DNA of 64,000 bases from Pseudoalteromonas sp. Scap06 (GCF_013394165.1 NZ_CP041330.1:310001-374000); one strand, 5' to 3'; counted from the first letter of the stretch, positions 50,108-61,110 are shown. Numbers and translations are program-made. Notes: a model not told the origin generated them from the letters alone.

Positions 50108-50949
50108 TGAAATCAATGTTTGAAAAAACAATCTCTTTGCAACTGCGACTTTTTGTCGCAGTGCTTTTGAGTATCGTATTGATCCTTGGAGATAAATACA
50201 CAAAGGGTGGTGAAAATATTCGCACCAGTTTGAATACCTTAGTCACCCCTCTCATTTATGTTGCCAACCTGCCTTACGAAGTATTTAGCTTTAGCGCCAA
50301 GAGTTTGCATACCCGCGAGCAGTTGCTCACTGAGAATGAAGCCCTGAAAAAAAAGCAAGTATTGCAGAGCGAACAAATCCAGCAATATGAATTCTTAGCA
50401 AAAGAAAATCAAAAACTAAGAGCATTAATGGGCTCGTCTTCAAAACATACCAATCGTAAAATTATTGCTCAAGTACTTTCTGTTCACTCAAATCCTTATA
50501 GTCATCAAGTGGTGATAAATCGAGGAACTACCGATGGTTTAAGTGAAAGCCAAGCAGTAATTGATGATATGGGACTAGTGGGGCAGTTGACTAAAGTGGG
50601 CTCAACCACGTCACGAGTGTTATTAATTACCGATACCACCCACGCCACTCCTGTGCGTATTTTGCGTAATGATGTGCGAACAGTGGTTGAAGGTATTGGT
50701 AAAATTAACGTACTGAAGCTGTCGCATGTGCCGCATAGTTTAGATGTACGTATAGGCGATGTACTGGTTACATCTGGCCTTGGTGGCACATTTCCTGAAG
50801 GCTACCCGGTTGCGGTGATCACAGAAATAACCCGTGATGAAGGTCAACCTTTTGCGCAAGTATTTGCTGAGCCGATAGCTCAATTAGACAGAATTCGACT
50901 ATTAGTCGTGTTATGGCTAAATCAGCAGGAGTTGATGGGAGATGATTAA
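50107..50949 (+). CDS. mreC: Rod shape-determining protein MreC
   Basis: 280 residues: one transmembrane helix (about 12-28), a periplasmic coiled coil (about 70-105, EALKKKQVLQSEQIQQYEFL) and the double beta-barrel core (VINRGTTDGL, GLVGQLTKVG, VTSGLGGTFPEGYPVA). It links MreB to the periplasmic wall synthases. It overlaps mreB by one base and mreD by eight. Confidence 0.97.
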
Positions 50950-51421
50950 CCGCCAAACGCTATTAATTGCGTTAAGTATTTTCTTTGCATTGGTAGTGGC
51001 ATTGATGCCATTACCTTTTTCACTTGAACCATTTCGTCCTGACTGGGTGTTGTTGGTGCTTATGTATTGGTCTTTGGCTTTACCGCACCGCTTAAATATA
51101 GGCACAGCTTGGGTTGTTGGGTTATTGATTGATTTAGCGACTGGCTCTTCTTTAGGTGTAAACTCATTAACCTACTCGGTATGTATTTTTGTTACGGCAA
51201 GTAACTTTCAAAAAATTCGCAATTTTTCATTGTGGCAACAAAGCCTTTTAATTGGCTTATTTTTAACGCTTTATCATTTAATGCAGTTTTGGTTAAATCA
51301 CTTTTTACTTGGCGTTTATTTTAGCCCACATTACTTATGGCCTGTATTAACAGGCATGTTGAGTTGGATATGGGTATTTTTATTACTTAGAAAATACCGT
51401 AGACACTTTAGGATCAGATAA
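50942..51421 (+). CDS. mreD: Rod shape-determining protein MreD
   Basis: 159 residues, with about five transmembrane helices covering nearly the whole chain (for example LLIALSIFFALVVALMPLPF and WVFLLLRKYRRHF at the end). It is the integral membrane partner of MreC in the elongasome. Eight-base overlap with mreC and one-base overlap with maf. Confidence 0.95.
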   Translation: MINRQTLLIALSIFFALVVALMPLPFSLEPFRPDWVLLVLMYWSLALPHRLNIGTAWVVGLLIDLATGSSLGVNSLTYSVCIFVTASNFQKIRNFSLWQQSLLIGLFLTLYHLMQFWLNHFLLGVYFSPHYLWPVLTGMLSWIWVFLLLRKYRRHFRIR

Positions 51422-51990
51422 TGACTTGCGCAGTATATTTAGCTTCCGCGTCTCCCCGTCGTAAAGAGCTTTTAACCCAATTGGGTGTCGAATTTTCACA
51501 ATTTAGTGTTGATGCTGATGAAAGCCAGCTTGTTAACGAACTCCCATATGATTATGTCGAACGCTTAGCGCGTTTAAAGGCGCAAATGGGGGTAGAGCAA
51601 GGGTATACCGACCGCCCCGTTTTAGGCAGCGATACTGTAGTCGTGATTGACAATCAATCTTTAGGTAAACCCATAGATAAACAAGACTTTACTCACACCT
51701 TAAAGCGTTTATCAGGAAATACTCATCAAGTGTTAACTGCTATCGCTTTTGCCACACCAGAAAAAGTACTTAGCTGTGTTGTCAGTACTGATGTTACTTT
51801 TAAAATACTCAATGATGCAGAAATAGACGCTTATTGGCAAACGGGCGAGCCTCAAGATAAAGCCGGTGGTTACGGTATCCAAGGGTTAGGTGGACGCTTT
51901 GTAACGCATATTTCGGGTAGCTATTTTGCCGTTGTAGGCTTACCTTTGTATGAGACAGAACAATTATTAAATACATTCTTAAGAGGGTAG
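51421..51990 (+). CDS. maf: Maf-family nucleoside triphosphate pyrophosphatase
   Basis: 189 residues. The signature SASPRRKELLTQLG lies at 9-22, followed by the catalytic motifs VLGSDTVV and KAGGYGIQG. Maf proteins hydrolyse non-canonical or excess nucleoside triphosphates such as dTTP and UTP, and the E. coli orthologue in this position is YhdE. It sits between mreD (one-base overlap) and rng (one base apart). Confidence 0.95.
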   Translation: MTCAVYLASASPRRKELLTQLGVEFSQFSVDADESQLVNELPYDYVERLARLKAQMGVEQGYTDRPVLGSDTVVVIDNQSLGKPIDKQDFTHTLKRLSGNTHQVLTAIAFATPEKVLSCVVSTDVTFKILNDAEIDAYWQTGEPQDKAGGYGIQGLGGRFVTHISGSYFAVVGLPLYETEQLLNTFLRG

Positions 51991-51991
51991 C

Positions 51992-53464
51992 ATGAGTACA
52001 GAACTACTGATCAATGTCACGCCAAGTGAAAGTCGCGTTGCCCTAATCGAAAACGGTGTATTACAAGAAATTCAGCTAGAGCGTATTGGTAATTTAGGCA
52101 TAGTAGGCAATATTTACTTAGGTAAAATAAGTCGCGTGCTACCGGGAATGCAAGCTGCTTTTGTTGATATAGGCTTAGAGAAAGCCGCCTTTTTACACGC
52201 CTCAGATATCGTCAATAGTGCTTCTATTGTGGAAGGTGTTGACGACGAGCCAATTAAAAAAGTCCAAGATATTCGTGAGCTTGTTCGTCAAGGGCAGTAC
52301 ATTATGGTGCAAGTGGTTAAAGATCCACTGGGCAGTAAAGGTGCTCGCTTAACCACTGATATTACTATACCGTCACGCTATTTAGTATTTATGCCAGATG
52401 CGACGCATGTTGGTGTGAGTCAGCGTATAGAAACGGAAGAGGAACGCGCTAGACTTAAAAAAATTGTTGCTGAATATGGCGACGAAAACGGCAGCTTTAT
52501 TGTTAGAACTGCCGCTGAAGGTGCAAGTGAAGCTGAGCTTCGTCACGATGCTGCGTTTTTAAAAAAACTGTGGGATAAAATAGTTTCTAAACGCCGTAAA
52601 ACCAGCAAAGCGAGTATTTTGCATGAAGATCTTACGCTAGCTTTTAGAACGTTACGTGATTACGTGGGCGAAGATATGGAGCGCATTCGTGTTGACTCTA
52701 AGCTGACCTATCAAGAGCTTAAGCTGTTTACTGAAGAGTTTGTGCCGTTATTATCGCAAGTGCTTGAGTATTATCCGGGTGAGCGCCCCATTTTCGACTT
52801 ATTTGATGTAGAAAGTGAAATTCAAAAGGCATTGCATCGTAAGGTGACTTTAAAGTCTGGTGGGTACCTGATCATAGATCAAACCGAAGCAATGACCACG
52901 GTTGATGTTAATACCGGTGCATTTGTTGGTCACCGTAACCTTGAAGAAACTATTTTTAATACTAATGTTGAAGCAACCTCAGCTATTGCCCGTCAACTAA
53001 GGCTGCGTAATTTAGGCGGTATTATTATTATCGACTTTATTGATATGGTCAGCGATGAGCACAAACGCCGAGTAATGCATTCATTAGAATCTGCGCTTTC
53101 TAAAGATCGTGCCAAAGCTAATATTAATGGTTTGTCGGCATTGGGACTAGTTGAAATGACCCGCAAGCGAACTCGCGAAAGTTTAGAGCATATACTGTGT
53201 GATGTATGTCCTGCATGTTCAGGACGTGGTTCACAAAAAACGGTAGAAACTGTGTGCTATGAAATCCTTCGTGAAATAGTGCGTGTTAATCGCGCTTATG
53301 CTGCTGATAAGTTTGTAGTTTATGCATCCCCAGCAGTATGTGAAGCGCTATTAAATGACGAATATCATAACCTTGCAGAGTTAGAGTTATTTATTGGTAA
53401 GCAAGTTAATATTCAAACAGAGAGCTTATACAGCCAAGAGCAGTTTGATGTGGTAATGATGTAA
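51992..53464 (+). CDS. rng: Ribonuclease G
   Basis: 490 residues. An N-terminal S1 RNA-binding domain (about 38-118, GNIYLGKISRVLPGMQAAFVDIG) is followed by an RNase E/G catalytic core with the Asp residues in TTVDVNTGAF and IIIIDFIDM, and a zinc-link CDVCPAC near 406-412. It matures the 5' end of 16S rRNA and takes part in mRNA decay. It is the short form without the RNase E scaffold tail. The yhdP ATG overlaps its stop by one base. Confidence 0.96.
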   Translation: MSTELLINVTPSESRVALIENGVLQEIQLERIGNLGIVGNIYLGKISRVLPGMQAAFVDIGLEKAAFLHASDIVNSASIVEGVDDEPIKKVQDIRELVRQGQYIMVQVVKDPLGSKGARLTTDITIPSRYLVFMPDATHVGVSQRIETEEERARLKKIVAEYGDENGSFIVRTAAEGASEAELRHDAAFLKKLWDKIVSKRRKTSKASILHEDLTLAFRTLRDYVGEDMERIRVDSKLTYQELKLFTEEFVPLLSQVLEYYPGERPIFDLFDVESEIQKALHRKVTLKSGGYLIIDQTEAMTTVDVNTGAFVGHRNLEETIFNTNVEATSAIARQLRLRNLGGIIIIDFIDMVSDEHKRRVMHSLESALSKDRAKANINGLSALGLVEMTRKRTRESLEHILCDVCPACSGRGSQKTVETVCYEILREIVRVNRAYAADKFVVYASPAVCEALLNDEYHNLAELELFIGKQVNIQTESLYSQEQFDVVMM

Positions 53465-56400
53465 TGAAGTTTAAAGCGGCCTGTTTTTTTTGTGTACGCA
53501 AATTATGGCAAATAAGTGCTGTAATTTTGGTGCTACTGGCCGTTATTGTTTCTATTTTAAAATACACCTTACCTTACGCAAATGATTATAAAGGCGACAT
53601 AGAAAATTACCTTGATAGCAAGTTTGATATCAGCTTATCGATAGGCGCTATATCGGCAAGTTGGCAAGGTAATGGCCCAGCCCTAGTGCTCGAAGAATTA
53701 TCATTTAAAGACAACCAAACCGCCCCTATTTCTTTAACTATTGCGAAAACCAGTTTAGAGCTAAATCTTTGGGAAAGCTTAAAGTCTCTTCAACTTAAGT
53801 CGAATTACTTTGTCATTAATGGTTTTCATACCAAGGTTAATGTCGCGAATTTATTTGTCGGCAACCAAGATGATGTGTCATTTGAACAAAAAGAATTAAT
53901 AGAAGGGCTATTTTTAGGTGAAACCGGTCATTTTGCAATAGAAAACTCCAGTATCAACTTTGTATTAGAAGATAACAAAGAACGCAAGCTGTTATTAGAA
54001 AACATTGTATGGCAAAACCAAGATAAACAACATCTTGGTAGTGGCAGTCTAGCATTACCGGGTATTTCGGTGGGGAATTTTGATGCACGCATTGCCCTTA
54101 AGGGTGAAACCTTAGAGCAAATGGTGGGTGATTTGTATGTGCAGGCTAATCAGGTTGATGTGTCAAATTGGTTAGCGCAATATATTAATACTCAAAAGCA
54201 GCAACTGCATAGCGATTTAAATTTACAAGCTTGGCTTAGATTAGAGCAAGGCCTAGTGAGTGACGTAAAAGTTCAGTGGTTACCGAGCGCGGTAAATTGG
54301 CAGCTCAATGAACAAACACAAAATGTAAGCCTAAGTGAAGGGGGATTTCATTTATACCCTGAGCAAAATAGCTGGCGATTAAAAAGCACAGGCTTAGCAT
54401 TTAGCACCGGTGAAACCACTTGGCCAAGCCTTGAATTTGAAGCCTTATTGGGTAAGCAAAATAAAGTATGGCTACAGCAACTTGATTTAGCGCTATTGAG
54501 TGATTTAGCTGAGTTGACTAATTTTACCGATTTAGCTCCCTTTTTAGCACGCCAACCTAGCGGACAAATAAAGACTGCGTACCTTGAGTTTGCCGATGCA
54601 AGGCAATGGCAACTATGGTTTGATGCTGACGAAATTAGCTGGCAAGAAAAAAACGCTGTACCCGCCGCTCAATCTTTAAGAGTTAATGGGCTGGTTAATC
54701 AGCAGTATGGTCGCATTGCGATTTTTAGTGAGAACAGCCATTTAATTACAGGTGCTAGTTTTAGTAATAATATTGATTATAACCAATTAAATATTGAGCT
54801 TGATTTAGCTAAGCGCTCAGGCGATTGGCATATTAGCAGTGATAACCTGTGGCTTGATAACAATGAGGTGACTTTAAGCGCACAAATGCAGCTGAGTTTG
54901 GGTGATACGCCACGCTTAGATTTATATGCTGAAGCGTTTGCACCAGATGCCAGTATTGCAGGTCACTATTTTCCTTTAACGTTAATGAGCCCTGACTTAG
55001 TTAGTTATTTAAATGGTGCAATAAAAGCAGGCGAAGTATCAAATACTCAGGTGTTATTTTCTGGTCCACTATCAGGCTTTCCATTTGACGATGGTTCAGG
55101 GCAGTTTGATGTAATAGCACAAATAGACAATGCCACCTATCAATTCGATCCCGATTGGCCAGCAGTAACTAATGCCAATGTAAAGCTGCATTTTGCTAAT
55201 GAGCGAATGGACATATATAGTCAGCAAGGCAAACTGGTAAACCTTGATATTGGCAGTAGTGTCCATGTAAGTATTGATGACTTAATGGGCGATGCGCCGT
55301 TGGTAGTTAGTATTGATAAGCAAGCAGAGCTTGAAAAAATGCACGATTTTTTTGCCGCTACGCCTTTAGCAAATCCATTAGCTGATATTTTTAATGTTGT
55401 GCAAGGACAGGGTCTTGCAAGTGCAAATATTGAATTGCTAATAGGTTCACAATTTGAGGGGGGAGCCAGTGTCAGTGGTAAGGTTAATTTACTCGACTCA
55501 CCTCTCTACATTTCTGCGCCTGGTATTTCTCTTGAGCATTTAAAGGGTGAACTTAGCTTTAATAATCAACAAATAAACCTTACAAATGCAACGGCTACAT
55601 GGCTTGGTATGCCACTAACTATTAACTACAATAGTGACGCAAACGAAGAGGATTATCGCGCTAATATAAGTATAAATGCTCAGCTTGATGCACAAACACT
55701 CATAAACCATGGTCAAGGCATTTTAGATGGTTACTTAAGTGGGCAAAGTGATGTTGATATTGCTTTGGAGCTTAATTTTACCGAGCAAGGGTTTAACTAT
55801 CGTGCCCAAGTTGAATCGCCACTTATTGGCTTAAGTAGTTCTTTACCTGGAGCATATACAAAAAACAGTGAGCAAGCTTGGCCACTGAGTGCGGTTATTC
55901 AAGGTGATGATATATCTAATTTGATCACCGCAAACGTTGATCAGCTAGTTTATTTTAATGCCATTCTAGACAATACTAAATCACAGTTTAATAACGCCCA
56001 CTTTATAATTGGCAACAAAGATTTAGGGCTTAACGCGCAAGATTTAGCGGTAAGTATTAACTTAGCGCAAAGTGAGTTATTACCTTGGATTGATTTAATT
56101 GATCAAATTATTAATGCAGCTAAAGCGCAGCCAGAGAGTGAATCGCCAGGTATTATGCCGCCTTTGTATGAGGTTGTTGCGAATATTAACTCTTTTAATG
56201 TGAGTGGCATGCAGTTTAATGATTTTGATATGCGTTTATCGCCCTTAAATAATAACTTGCAATTAAAACTCAATGCCAAAGAATTGCGAGCAGAGGTGTT
56301 CATTCCCAGCGAGCAATCAAGTCAGCCGATTCGAATAAACAGCGACTATTTAAGGCTTAATTTTTTAGATACCGAACCAGAACTACCGAGCGAAAAATCA

Positions 56401-57312
56401 TCTCCTGAACAACTTGCATGGCTTACAAATTTGCCAGCTATTGAGTTTGAGTGTGCCGATTGTAAGATTAGCGATTATCAGCTAGATAAAGTCAGCGCCT
56501 CATTGTTAGGCGATGGTAAAAAGCTACTTATTTCTGAGCTAGTGGTGGATAAAGGCGATCATATATTGCACACTAAAGGGCAATGGCAAAATGGTTTAAC
56601 GGCAATGAGCGGCGAACTTAAAAGTGATGATATTGGCGCCTTATTTAATGAATTTGATATTACCACCACTATTAAAGACTCAAACGCCAATCTAAATTAT
56701 CAATTAAATTGGCAAGCGGCACCTTATAATTTAGATATTGCTAGTTTAGACGGTGAAATTAGTTGGGATTTAGGCGAAGGACATTTAACTGAGGTGAGTG
56801 ATGGAGGCGCACGGGTATTTTCATTACTGAGCCTTGATTCATTAGTGCGTAAGTTAAAGCTTGATTTTAGAGATGTATTTTCTAAAGGTTTTTTTTATAA
56901 CAGTATGAAAGGCACGATGCAGATAGATAAGGGCATTGCCTATACCCAAGATACTAAAATGGATGGGGTACCTGCCGATCTCTCTATTAAAGGGTATGCA
57001 AATTTAAATACTCTCGAAATTGACTACGACTTAGCAGTAGCTCCGCAAGTAACGTCGAGCATTCCGGTAATTGTGGCTTGGATGGTTAATCCAGTAACGG
57101 GGCTTGCAGCTTTAGCAATTGATAAAGTGATTCATTCTGCGCGAGTGATCTCAGAGATCAACTTTAAAGTGACGGGCAAAATGAACGATCCTCAGGTACA
57201 AGAGTTAGATCGTAAGAGCCGAGAGGTGACTTTACCGCAAGCAGCACAAAATCAGCCGCAAGCATCTTCAGAGTTAAAGCTTAAAGATGCTGAGGTGAGC
57301 GCAGCGCAATGA
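53464..57312 (+). CDS. yhdP: YhdP-family AsmA-like envelope protein
   Basis: 1282 residues, near the 1266 of E. coli YhdP. One N-terminal transmembrane helix (about 14-36) precedes a very long beta-rich periplasmic chain of repeating-beta-groove type, with the conserved C-terminal AsmA-like part (GYANLNTLEIDYDLAVAPQ). YhdP, with TamB and YdbH, carries phospholipids between inner and outer membranes. It lies between rng and the nitrilase gene, with four-base overlap to the latter. Shifted frames inside it are not genes. Confidence 0.93.
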   Translation: MKFKAACFFCVRKLWQISAVILVLLAVIVSILKYTLPYANDYKGDIENYLDSKFDISLSIGAISASWQGNGPALVLEELSFKDNQTAPISLTIAKTSLELNLWESLKSLQLKSNYFVINGFHTKVNVANLFVGNQDDVSFEQKELIEGLFLGETGHFAIENSSINFVLEDNKERKLLLENIVWQNQDKQHLGSGSLALPGISVGNFDARIALKGETLEQMVGDLYVQANQVDVSNWLAQYINTQKQQLHSDLNLQAWLRLEQGLVSDVKVQWLPSAVNWQLNEQTQNVSLSEGGFHLYPEQNSWRLKSTGLAFSTGETTWPSLEFEALLGKQNKVWLQQLDLALLSDLAELTNFTDLAPFLARQPSGQIKTAYLEFADARQWQLWFDADEISWQEKNAVPAAQSLRVNGLVNQQYGRIAIFSENSHLITGASFSNNIDYNQLNIELDLAKRSGDWHISSDNLWLDNNEVTLSAQMQLSLGDTPRLDLYAEAFAPDASIAGHYFPLTLMSPDLVSYLNGAIKAGEVSNTQVLFSGPLSGFPFDDGSGQFDVIAQIDNATYQFDPDWPAVTNANVKLHFANERMDIYSQQGKLVNLDIGSSVHVSIDDLMGDAPLVVSIDKQAELEKMHDFFAATPLANPLADIFNVVQGQGLASANIELLIGSQFEGGASVSGKVNLLDSPLYISAPGISLEHLKGELSFNNQQINLTNATATWLGMPLTINYNSDANEEDYRANISINAQLDAQTLINHGQGILDGYLSGQSDVDIALELNFTEQGFNYRAQVESPLIGLSSSLPGAYTKNSEQAWPLSAVIQGDDISNLITANVDQLVYFNAILDNTKSQFNNAHFIIGNKDLGLNAQDLAVSINLAQSELLPWIDLIDQIINAAKAQPESESPGIMPPLYEVVANINSFNVSGMQFNDFDMRLSPLNNNLQLKLNAKELRAEVFIPSEQSSQPIRINSDYLRLNFLDTEPELPSEKSSPEQLAWLTNLPAIEFECADCKISDYQLDKVSASLLGDGKKLLISELVVDKGDHILHTKGQWQNGLTAMSGELKSDDIGALFNEFDITTTIKDSNANLNYQLNWQAAPYNLDIASLDGEISWDLGEGHLTEVSDGGARVFSLLSLDSLVRKLKLDFRDVFSKGFFYNSMKGTMQIDKGIAYTQDTKMDGVPADLSIKGYANLNTLEIDYDLAVAPQVTSSIPVIVAWMVNPVTGLAALAIDKVIHSARVISEINFKVTGKMNDPQVQELDRKSREVTLPQAAQNQPQASSELKLKDAEVSAAQ

Positions 57313-58148
57313 GTAAATCACTTATAAGTACAACACCTGCGATTATTGCATTACAAATGTGCTCAGGCTTAAATCCTGATGATAACATTGCCACCTTAAA
57401 GCAAGCCTTAGCTGAATTACCAAGCCGGCGACCTTTGTTAGTATGTTTACCAGAAGCGTTTTTAGTGTTTAGTAAACACGCTGGTGATACGTTGTTAGTG
57501 TCTCAGCGTATTGAACAATATAAACAGCAACTCAGTGAATTGTGCCGTAAACACAATATTTGGTTAAATGCTGGCACCATGCCAGAGCCCTATAACCAAC
57601 ATAAATATTACGCTGCCTCACACTTGTTTAATAACCAAGGCGATATTGTTGCAAGTTATAACAAAATACATTTATTTGATGTTGAGGTAGATGACCAGAC
57701 CGGCAGTTACCGAGAGTCTGACTTTACTCAAGCGGGCGATGAGATTGTGGTTGTTGATTCTCCCTTTGGTAAAATTGGTTTAACAGTATGTTATGATTTG
57801 CGCTTTGCTGGTTTATTTAATGCCTTAGCTCGTAAAGGCGCAGAAATTATATTAGTACCCAGTGCGTTTACTGTTCCAACAGGTAAAGCGCATTGGCAGC
57901 CGCTACTTGCAGCACGCGCAATAGAAACACAGTGCTATGTTATTGCTGCAGCGCAATATGGAACACATGAAAACGGTAGACAAACTTATGGTCACAGCCT
58001 GATGTTATCGCCCTGGGGTGAAACATTAAGTGAAAAACCAACAGGGCTTGGTTTTATTAGTTGTACCGTAGATTTGAACCAGTTACACAAAATTAGACGA
58101 GATATGCCGCTGCAATCTCACCAACGATTTAGAGAGCCATTATTATGA
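57309..58148 (+). CDS. Nitrilase-superfamily amidase (Nit1/deaminated-glutathione-amidase-like)
   Basis: 279 residues. The Glu-Lys-Cys catalytic triad is visible in [18 protein letters not shown] and VCYDLRFAG. The surrounding pattern ([31 protein letters not shown]) is closest to the Nit1 group, which repairs deaminated glutathione; omega-amidase is an alternative. It overlaps yhdP and tldD by four bases each, placing it firmly in the operon. This gene is absent between yhdP and tldD in E. coli. Confidence 0.88.
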   Translation: MSKSLISTTPAIIALQMCSGLNPDDNIATLKQALAELPSRRPLLVCLPEAFLVFSKHAGDTLLVSQRIEQYKQQLSELCRKHNIWLNAGTMPEPYNQHKYYAASHLFNNQGDIVASYNKIHLFDVEVDDQTGSYRESDFTQAGDEIVVVDSPFGKIGLTVCYDLRFAGLFNALARKGAEIILVPSAFTVPTGKAHWQPLLAARAIETQCYVIAAAQYGTHENGRQTYGHSLMLSPWGETLSEKPTGLGFISCTVDLNQLHKIRRDMPLQSHQRFREPLL

Positions 58149-59584
58149 ATTCGGTTGAACAGCATTTATTACACGACAGCCAGCTAAATCGAGAAGAACT
58201 CGAAAAAACATTAGCTTATATTCACCAGCACAAAGTTGATTATGCCGACCTTTATTTTCAATCGAGTCATCATGAGTCTTGGGTATTAGAAGACGGCCTT
58301 GTTAAAGAAGGGTCTTATAACGTTGAACGTGGTGTTGGCGTACGGGCTGTTAGTGGTGAAAAAACCGGTTTTTCGTATTCAGATGCAATCAATCTTGAAG
58401 CGTTAAACAAAGCAGCCACGGCTGCACGTAGTATTGCCGATGCCGGTGAAGATAAAGCGGTTAAAGTATTTAGTGATGTGGCTGCAAAACAGCAGTTTTC
58501 ACCGCATCAACCAATTTCTAGCATGAGCGATACCGATAAAGTTAATTTGTTACGTGAGCTTGAAAATTATATCCGCGAATTAGCCCCTGATGCTGAGCAA
58601 GTTATTAGCTCAATGTCTGCGGTATACGAAGAAGTATTAATTGCAGCCAGTGATGGCACCTTTGCTACCGATATTCGCCCACTGATCCGTTTAAACTGCT
58701 CTGTATTGCTAGAGAAGAATGGTCGCCGTGAACGTGGCGGTGCTGGTGGCGGCGCACGCCTAGACTATGGTTACTTTAAAGAGCTTGTTGATGGCAAACC
58801 GCGTTGGATGGGCTTTGCAGAAGAAGCCGTACGTCAAGCTAAAGTAAACCTAGAAGCTATTGATGCCCCTGCAGGTACTATGGAAGTGGTATTAGGTAAT
58901 GGCTGGCCAGGCGTGTTGTTACACGAAGCAGTCGGTCATGGTCTAGAAGGTGACTTTAACCGTAAAGGCGCATCTGCATTTAGCGGTAAAGTAGGTCAAA
59001 AAGTTGCTTCAGAGCTATGTACTGTGGTTGATGATGGTACTATGGCTGATCGTCGTGGTTCACTTAATGTGGATGACGAAGGCACGCCTGCAGCCTATAA
59101 CGTACTTATCGAAAACGGTATTTTAAAAGGCTATATGCAAGATAAAATGAACGCGCGTTTGATGGGGGTAAACCCAACAGGTAACGCACGTCGTGAGTCA
59201 TACGCGCATTTACCAATGCCACGTATGACCAACACTTATATGTTAGGTGGCGAGCACAGCCAAGCTGATATTATCAGCACGGTTAAAAAAGGCGTGTTTG
59301 CCCCTAATTTTGGTGGTGGCCAAGTGGATATCACCTCAGGTAAGTTTGTATTTAGTGCCTCAGAGGCCTACTTAATTGAAAATGGCAAAATTACTCAGCC
59401 TATTAAAGGGGCAACATTAATTGGTAATGGCCCTGAGGTTATGCAACAAATCTCTATGGTAGGTAATGATTTAGCGCTTGATAAAGGCGTCGGTGTTTGT
59501 GGTAAAGATGGTCAAAGTGTACCAGTAGGTGTTGGCCAACCAAGTTTGAAAATTGATCAGTTAACAGTGGGTGGCACGGCTTAA
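58145..59584 (+). CDS. tldD: TldD, metalloprotease subunit of TldD/TldE
   Basis: 479 residues. The zinc-binding HEAVGH motif lies near 260 ([14 protein letters not shown]), followed by a conserved glycine-rich barrel. With TldE (PmbA) it degrades unfolded peptides and matures some modified peptides such as microcins. The partner gene is not in this window. It is the last gene of the mre run, ended by the hairpin at 59611-59642. Confidence 0.97.
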   Translation: MNSVEQHLLHDSQLNREELEKTLAYIHQHKVDYADLYFQSSHHESWVLEDGLVKEGSYNVERGVGVRAVSGEKTGFSYSDAINLEALNKAATAARSIADAGEDKAVKVFSDVAAKQQFSPHQPISSMSDTDKVNLLRELENYIRELAPDAEQVISSMSAVYEEVLIAASDGTFATDIRPLIRLNCSVLLEKNGRRERGGAGGGARLDYGYFKELVDGKPRWMGFAEEAVRQAKVNLEAIDAPAGTMEVVLGNGWPGVLLHEAVGHGLEGDFNRKGASAFSGKVGQKVASELCTVVDDGTMADRRGSLNVDDEGTPAAYNVLIENGILKGYMQDKMNARLMGVNPTGNARRESYAHLPMPRMTNTYMLGGEHSQADIISTVKKGVFAPNFGGGQVDITSGKFVFSASEAYLIENGKITQPIKGATLIGNGPEVMQQISMVGNDLALDKGVGVCGKDGQSVPVGVGQPSLKIDQLTVGGTA

Positions 59585-59610
59585 TTTTATTACTGCCAAA
59601 TACTACAAAT

Positions 59611-59643
59611 AAAACCTTGGAAGTGCATGCTTTCAAGGTTTTA
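59611..59643. terminator. Bidirectional terminator between tldD and the LysR gene
   Basis: AAAACCTTGGAAG / CTTTCAAGGTTTT stem (one G-T pair), loop TGCATG, between convergent genes. Confidence 0.85.
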
Positions 59644-59660
59644 TTTTGTCGGCTGTTTAT

Positions 59661-60551
59661 TTAAATTTGCTGCTGAAAAAAATCCATAAATGCGACAACT
59701 TGTCGTGGCTGAAATTGCCTTGATGGGTAAAGAAACTGTAAGCCAATCTGTTGTTTATCTTTATTACTAAAACCGAGAATATAGTCATCAAGTAGTGTCA
59801 CTAAATGACCCTTTGTCAGATCATCGCTAATATCTACCATTGATTTTAGAGCAATCCCGGCACCATCAATTGCCCATTGTCTGATCACCGCACCATCACT
59901 GCTACTCATAGCCACAGGGACGCGAATTATTTGATCTTTAAAATGCCAATCATTCATCGATTGACCAAATCGCTCCATTACTAGGCAGCGATGATTTAAT
60001 AAATCGCTTGGCTGCAAAGGTTGGCCATGTATTTTTAAATATTCAGCTGAAGCACATAACACACGTTGATTGGCCTTGATCATTCGGCTAATCAAATTGC
60101 TATCGGGTAAGTTTCCAAAGCGAATAGCAATATCAATACCTTCTTCAACTAAATTGACTAAGCCATCGGTTAAATGCAGGTGTGGTTTAACTTGTGGGTT
60201 TTGTGCTACAAATTTAGCTATTGCAGGGGCAACAAACTGTTTACCAAAGTCAGAGGGTGCGGTTATTTTGAGACTACCCGAAAGGGTGTTTTTACTAAGC
60301 TGAATACTTTGCTCTGTGGCATCAATTTCAGCAATTACTCTTAAACAGCCTTGATAAAATTGCTCTCCAGCCTCGGTCAATTTAATACTGCGAGTATTAC
60401 GTATTAAGAGTCGGGTTTGATAGTGATTTTCAAGCTGGTTGATACGTGCCGTCATACTCGCAGGCGATAAACCAATTTTTCGCCCAGCTGCAGCAAGCCC
60501 GCCAGAGCGCACCACATGAACAAAAAGCTGCATATCATCAATCTTAGCCAT
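59661..60551 (-). CDS. LysR-family transcriptional regulator
   Basis: 296 residues. An N-terminal winged helix-turn-helix (about 1-60: MQLFVHVVRSGGLAAAGRKIGLSPASMTARINQLE) is followed by a linker helix and a periplasmic-binding-protein-like effector domain (about 90-290). It belongs to the CrgA/DsdC-like branch common beside oxidoreductase genes. It diverges from the VOC and Old Yellow Enzyme genes, which it likely controls through the inverted repeat at 60593-60616. The inducer is unknown. Confidence 0.92.
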   Translation of the reverse strand: MAKIDDMQLFVHVVRSGGLAAAGRKIGLSPASMTARINQLENHYQTRLLIRNTRSIKLTEAGEQFYQGCLRVIAEIDATEQSIQLSKNTLSGSLKITAPSDFGKQFVAPAIAKFVAQNPQVKPHLHLTDGLVNLVEEGIDIAIRFGNLPDSNLISRMIKANQRVLCASAEYLKIHGQPLQPSDLLNHRCLVMERFGQSMNDWHFKDQIIRVPVAMSSSDGAVIRQWAIDGAGIALKSMVDISDDLTKGHLVTLLDDYILGFSNKDKQQIGLQFLYPSRQFQPRQVVAFMDFFQQQI

Positions 60552-60592
60552 CGTTCCTCACTCTTTATAATTCAGTATTAATGAATAGTGTT

Positions 60593-60616
60593 TTTGATAT
60601 TAACTCAATTATCAAA
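60593..60616. promoter_or_regulatory. Candidate LysR-type operator
   Basis: TTTGATA-N10-TATCAAA, a 7-bp perfect inverted repeat in the 115-bp space between the divergent regulator and the VOC gene. The spacing and location fit a LysR-type site; AT-richness makes chance a real alternative. Confidence 0.45.
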
Positions 60617-60666
60617 TTTAAGTAAATAGTTAAACTGGTTGTACTCATTATCAACAGAGAAAGTTT

Positions 60667-61071
60667 ATGCGTTTAGATCATGTATTAATTTCTAGTTGTG
60701 ATTACCAGGCGATGCGACGGTTCTTTATTAATTCAGTTGGGCTAAGTGAAGGGTATCGTCCGCCTTTTCCTTTCGAGGGAGCGTGGTTATACGGCAGCGA
60801 TAACGTTGCTTTGATTCATTTGGTTAATGCCGCGGGTAATAAAGCGCAACAGGGTTACTTATCAGCATTAAACAGCAAAACCCAAGGCCGAGGAGTGGTA
60901 GATCACATTGCCATTCGTAGCATAGGTTATCAAGGATTGAAAAGTCGCTTAGCGCAAACAGGTATAAGTTATTTCGAGCGAACCGTGCCAGAGCTCCTAG
61001 AGCATCAAGTATTTATACCTGGGCCTGAAGAGATGAAAGTCGAAATGCTATTTAGCAGTGATGAAATTTAA
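60667..61071 (+). CDS. VOC-superfamily (glyoxalase-like) protein
   Basis: 134 residues. Two beta-alpha-beta-beta-beta modules of the vicinal-oxygen-chelate fold are visible, with likely metal ligands in RLDHVLI (His5), VVDHIAI (His near 79) and KVEMLF (Glu near 127). The family covers glyoxalases, dioxygenases and resistance proteins; the exact substrate is not evident. AGAGAAAG precedes the ATG. The neighbouring ene-reductase suggests a shared response to reactive electrophiles. Confidence 0.8.
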   Translation: MRLDHVLISSCDYQAMRRFFINSVGLSEGYRPPFPFEGAWLYGSDNVALIHLVNAAGNKAQQGYLSALNSKTQGRGVVDHIAIRSIGYQGLKSRLAQTGISYFERTVPELLEHQVFIPGPEEMKVEMLFSSDEI

Positions 61072-61110
61072 TTTAAATCCAGATAAACATTATTTATAAG
61101 AGAGTTAGTT

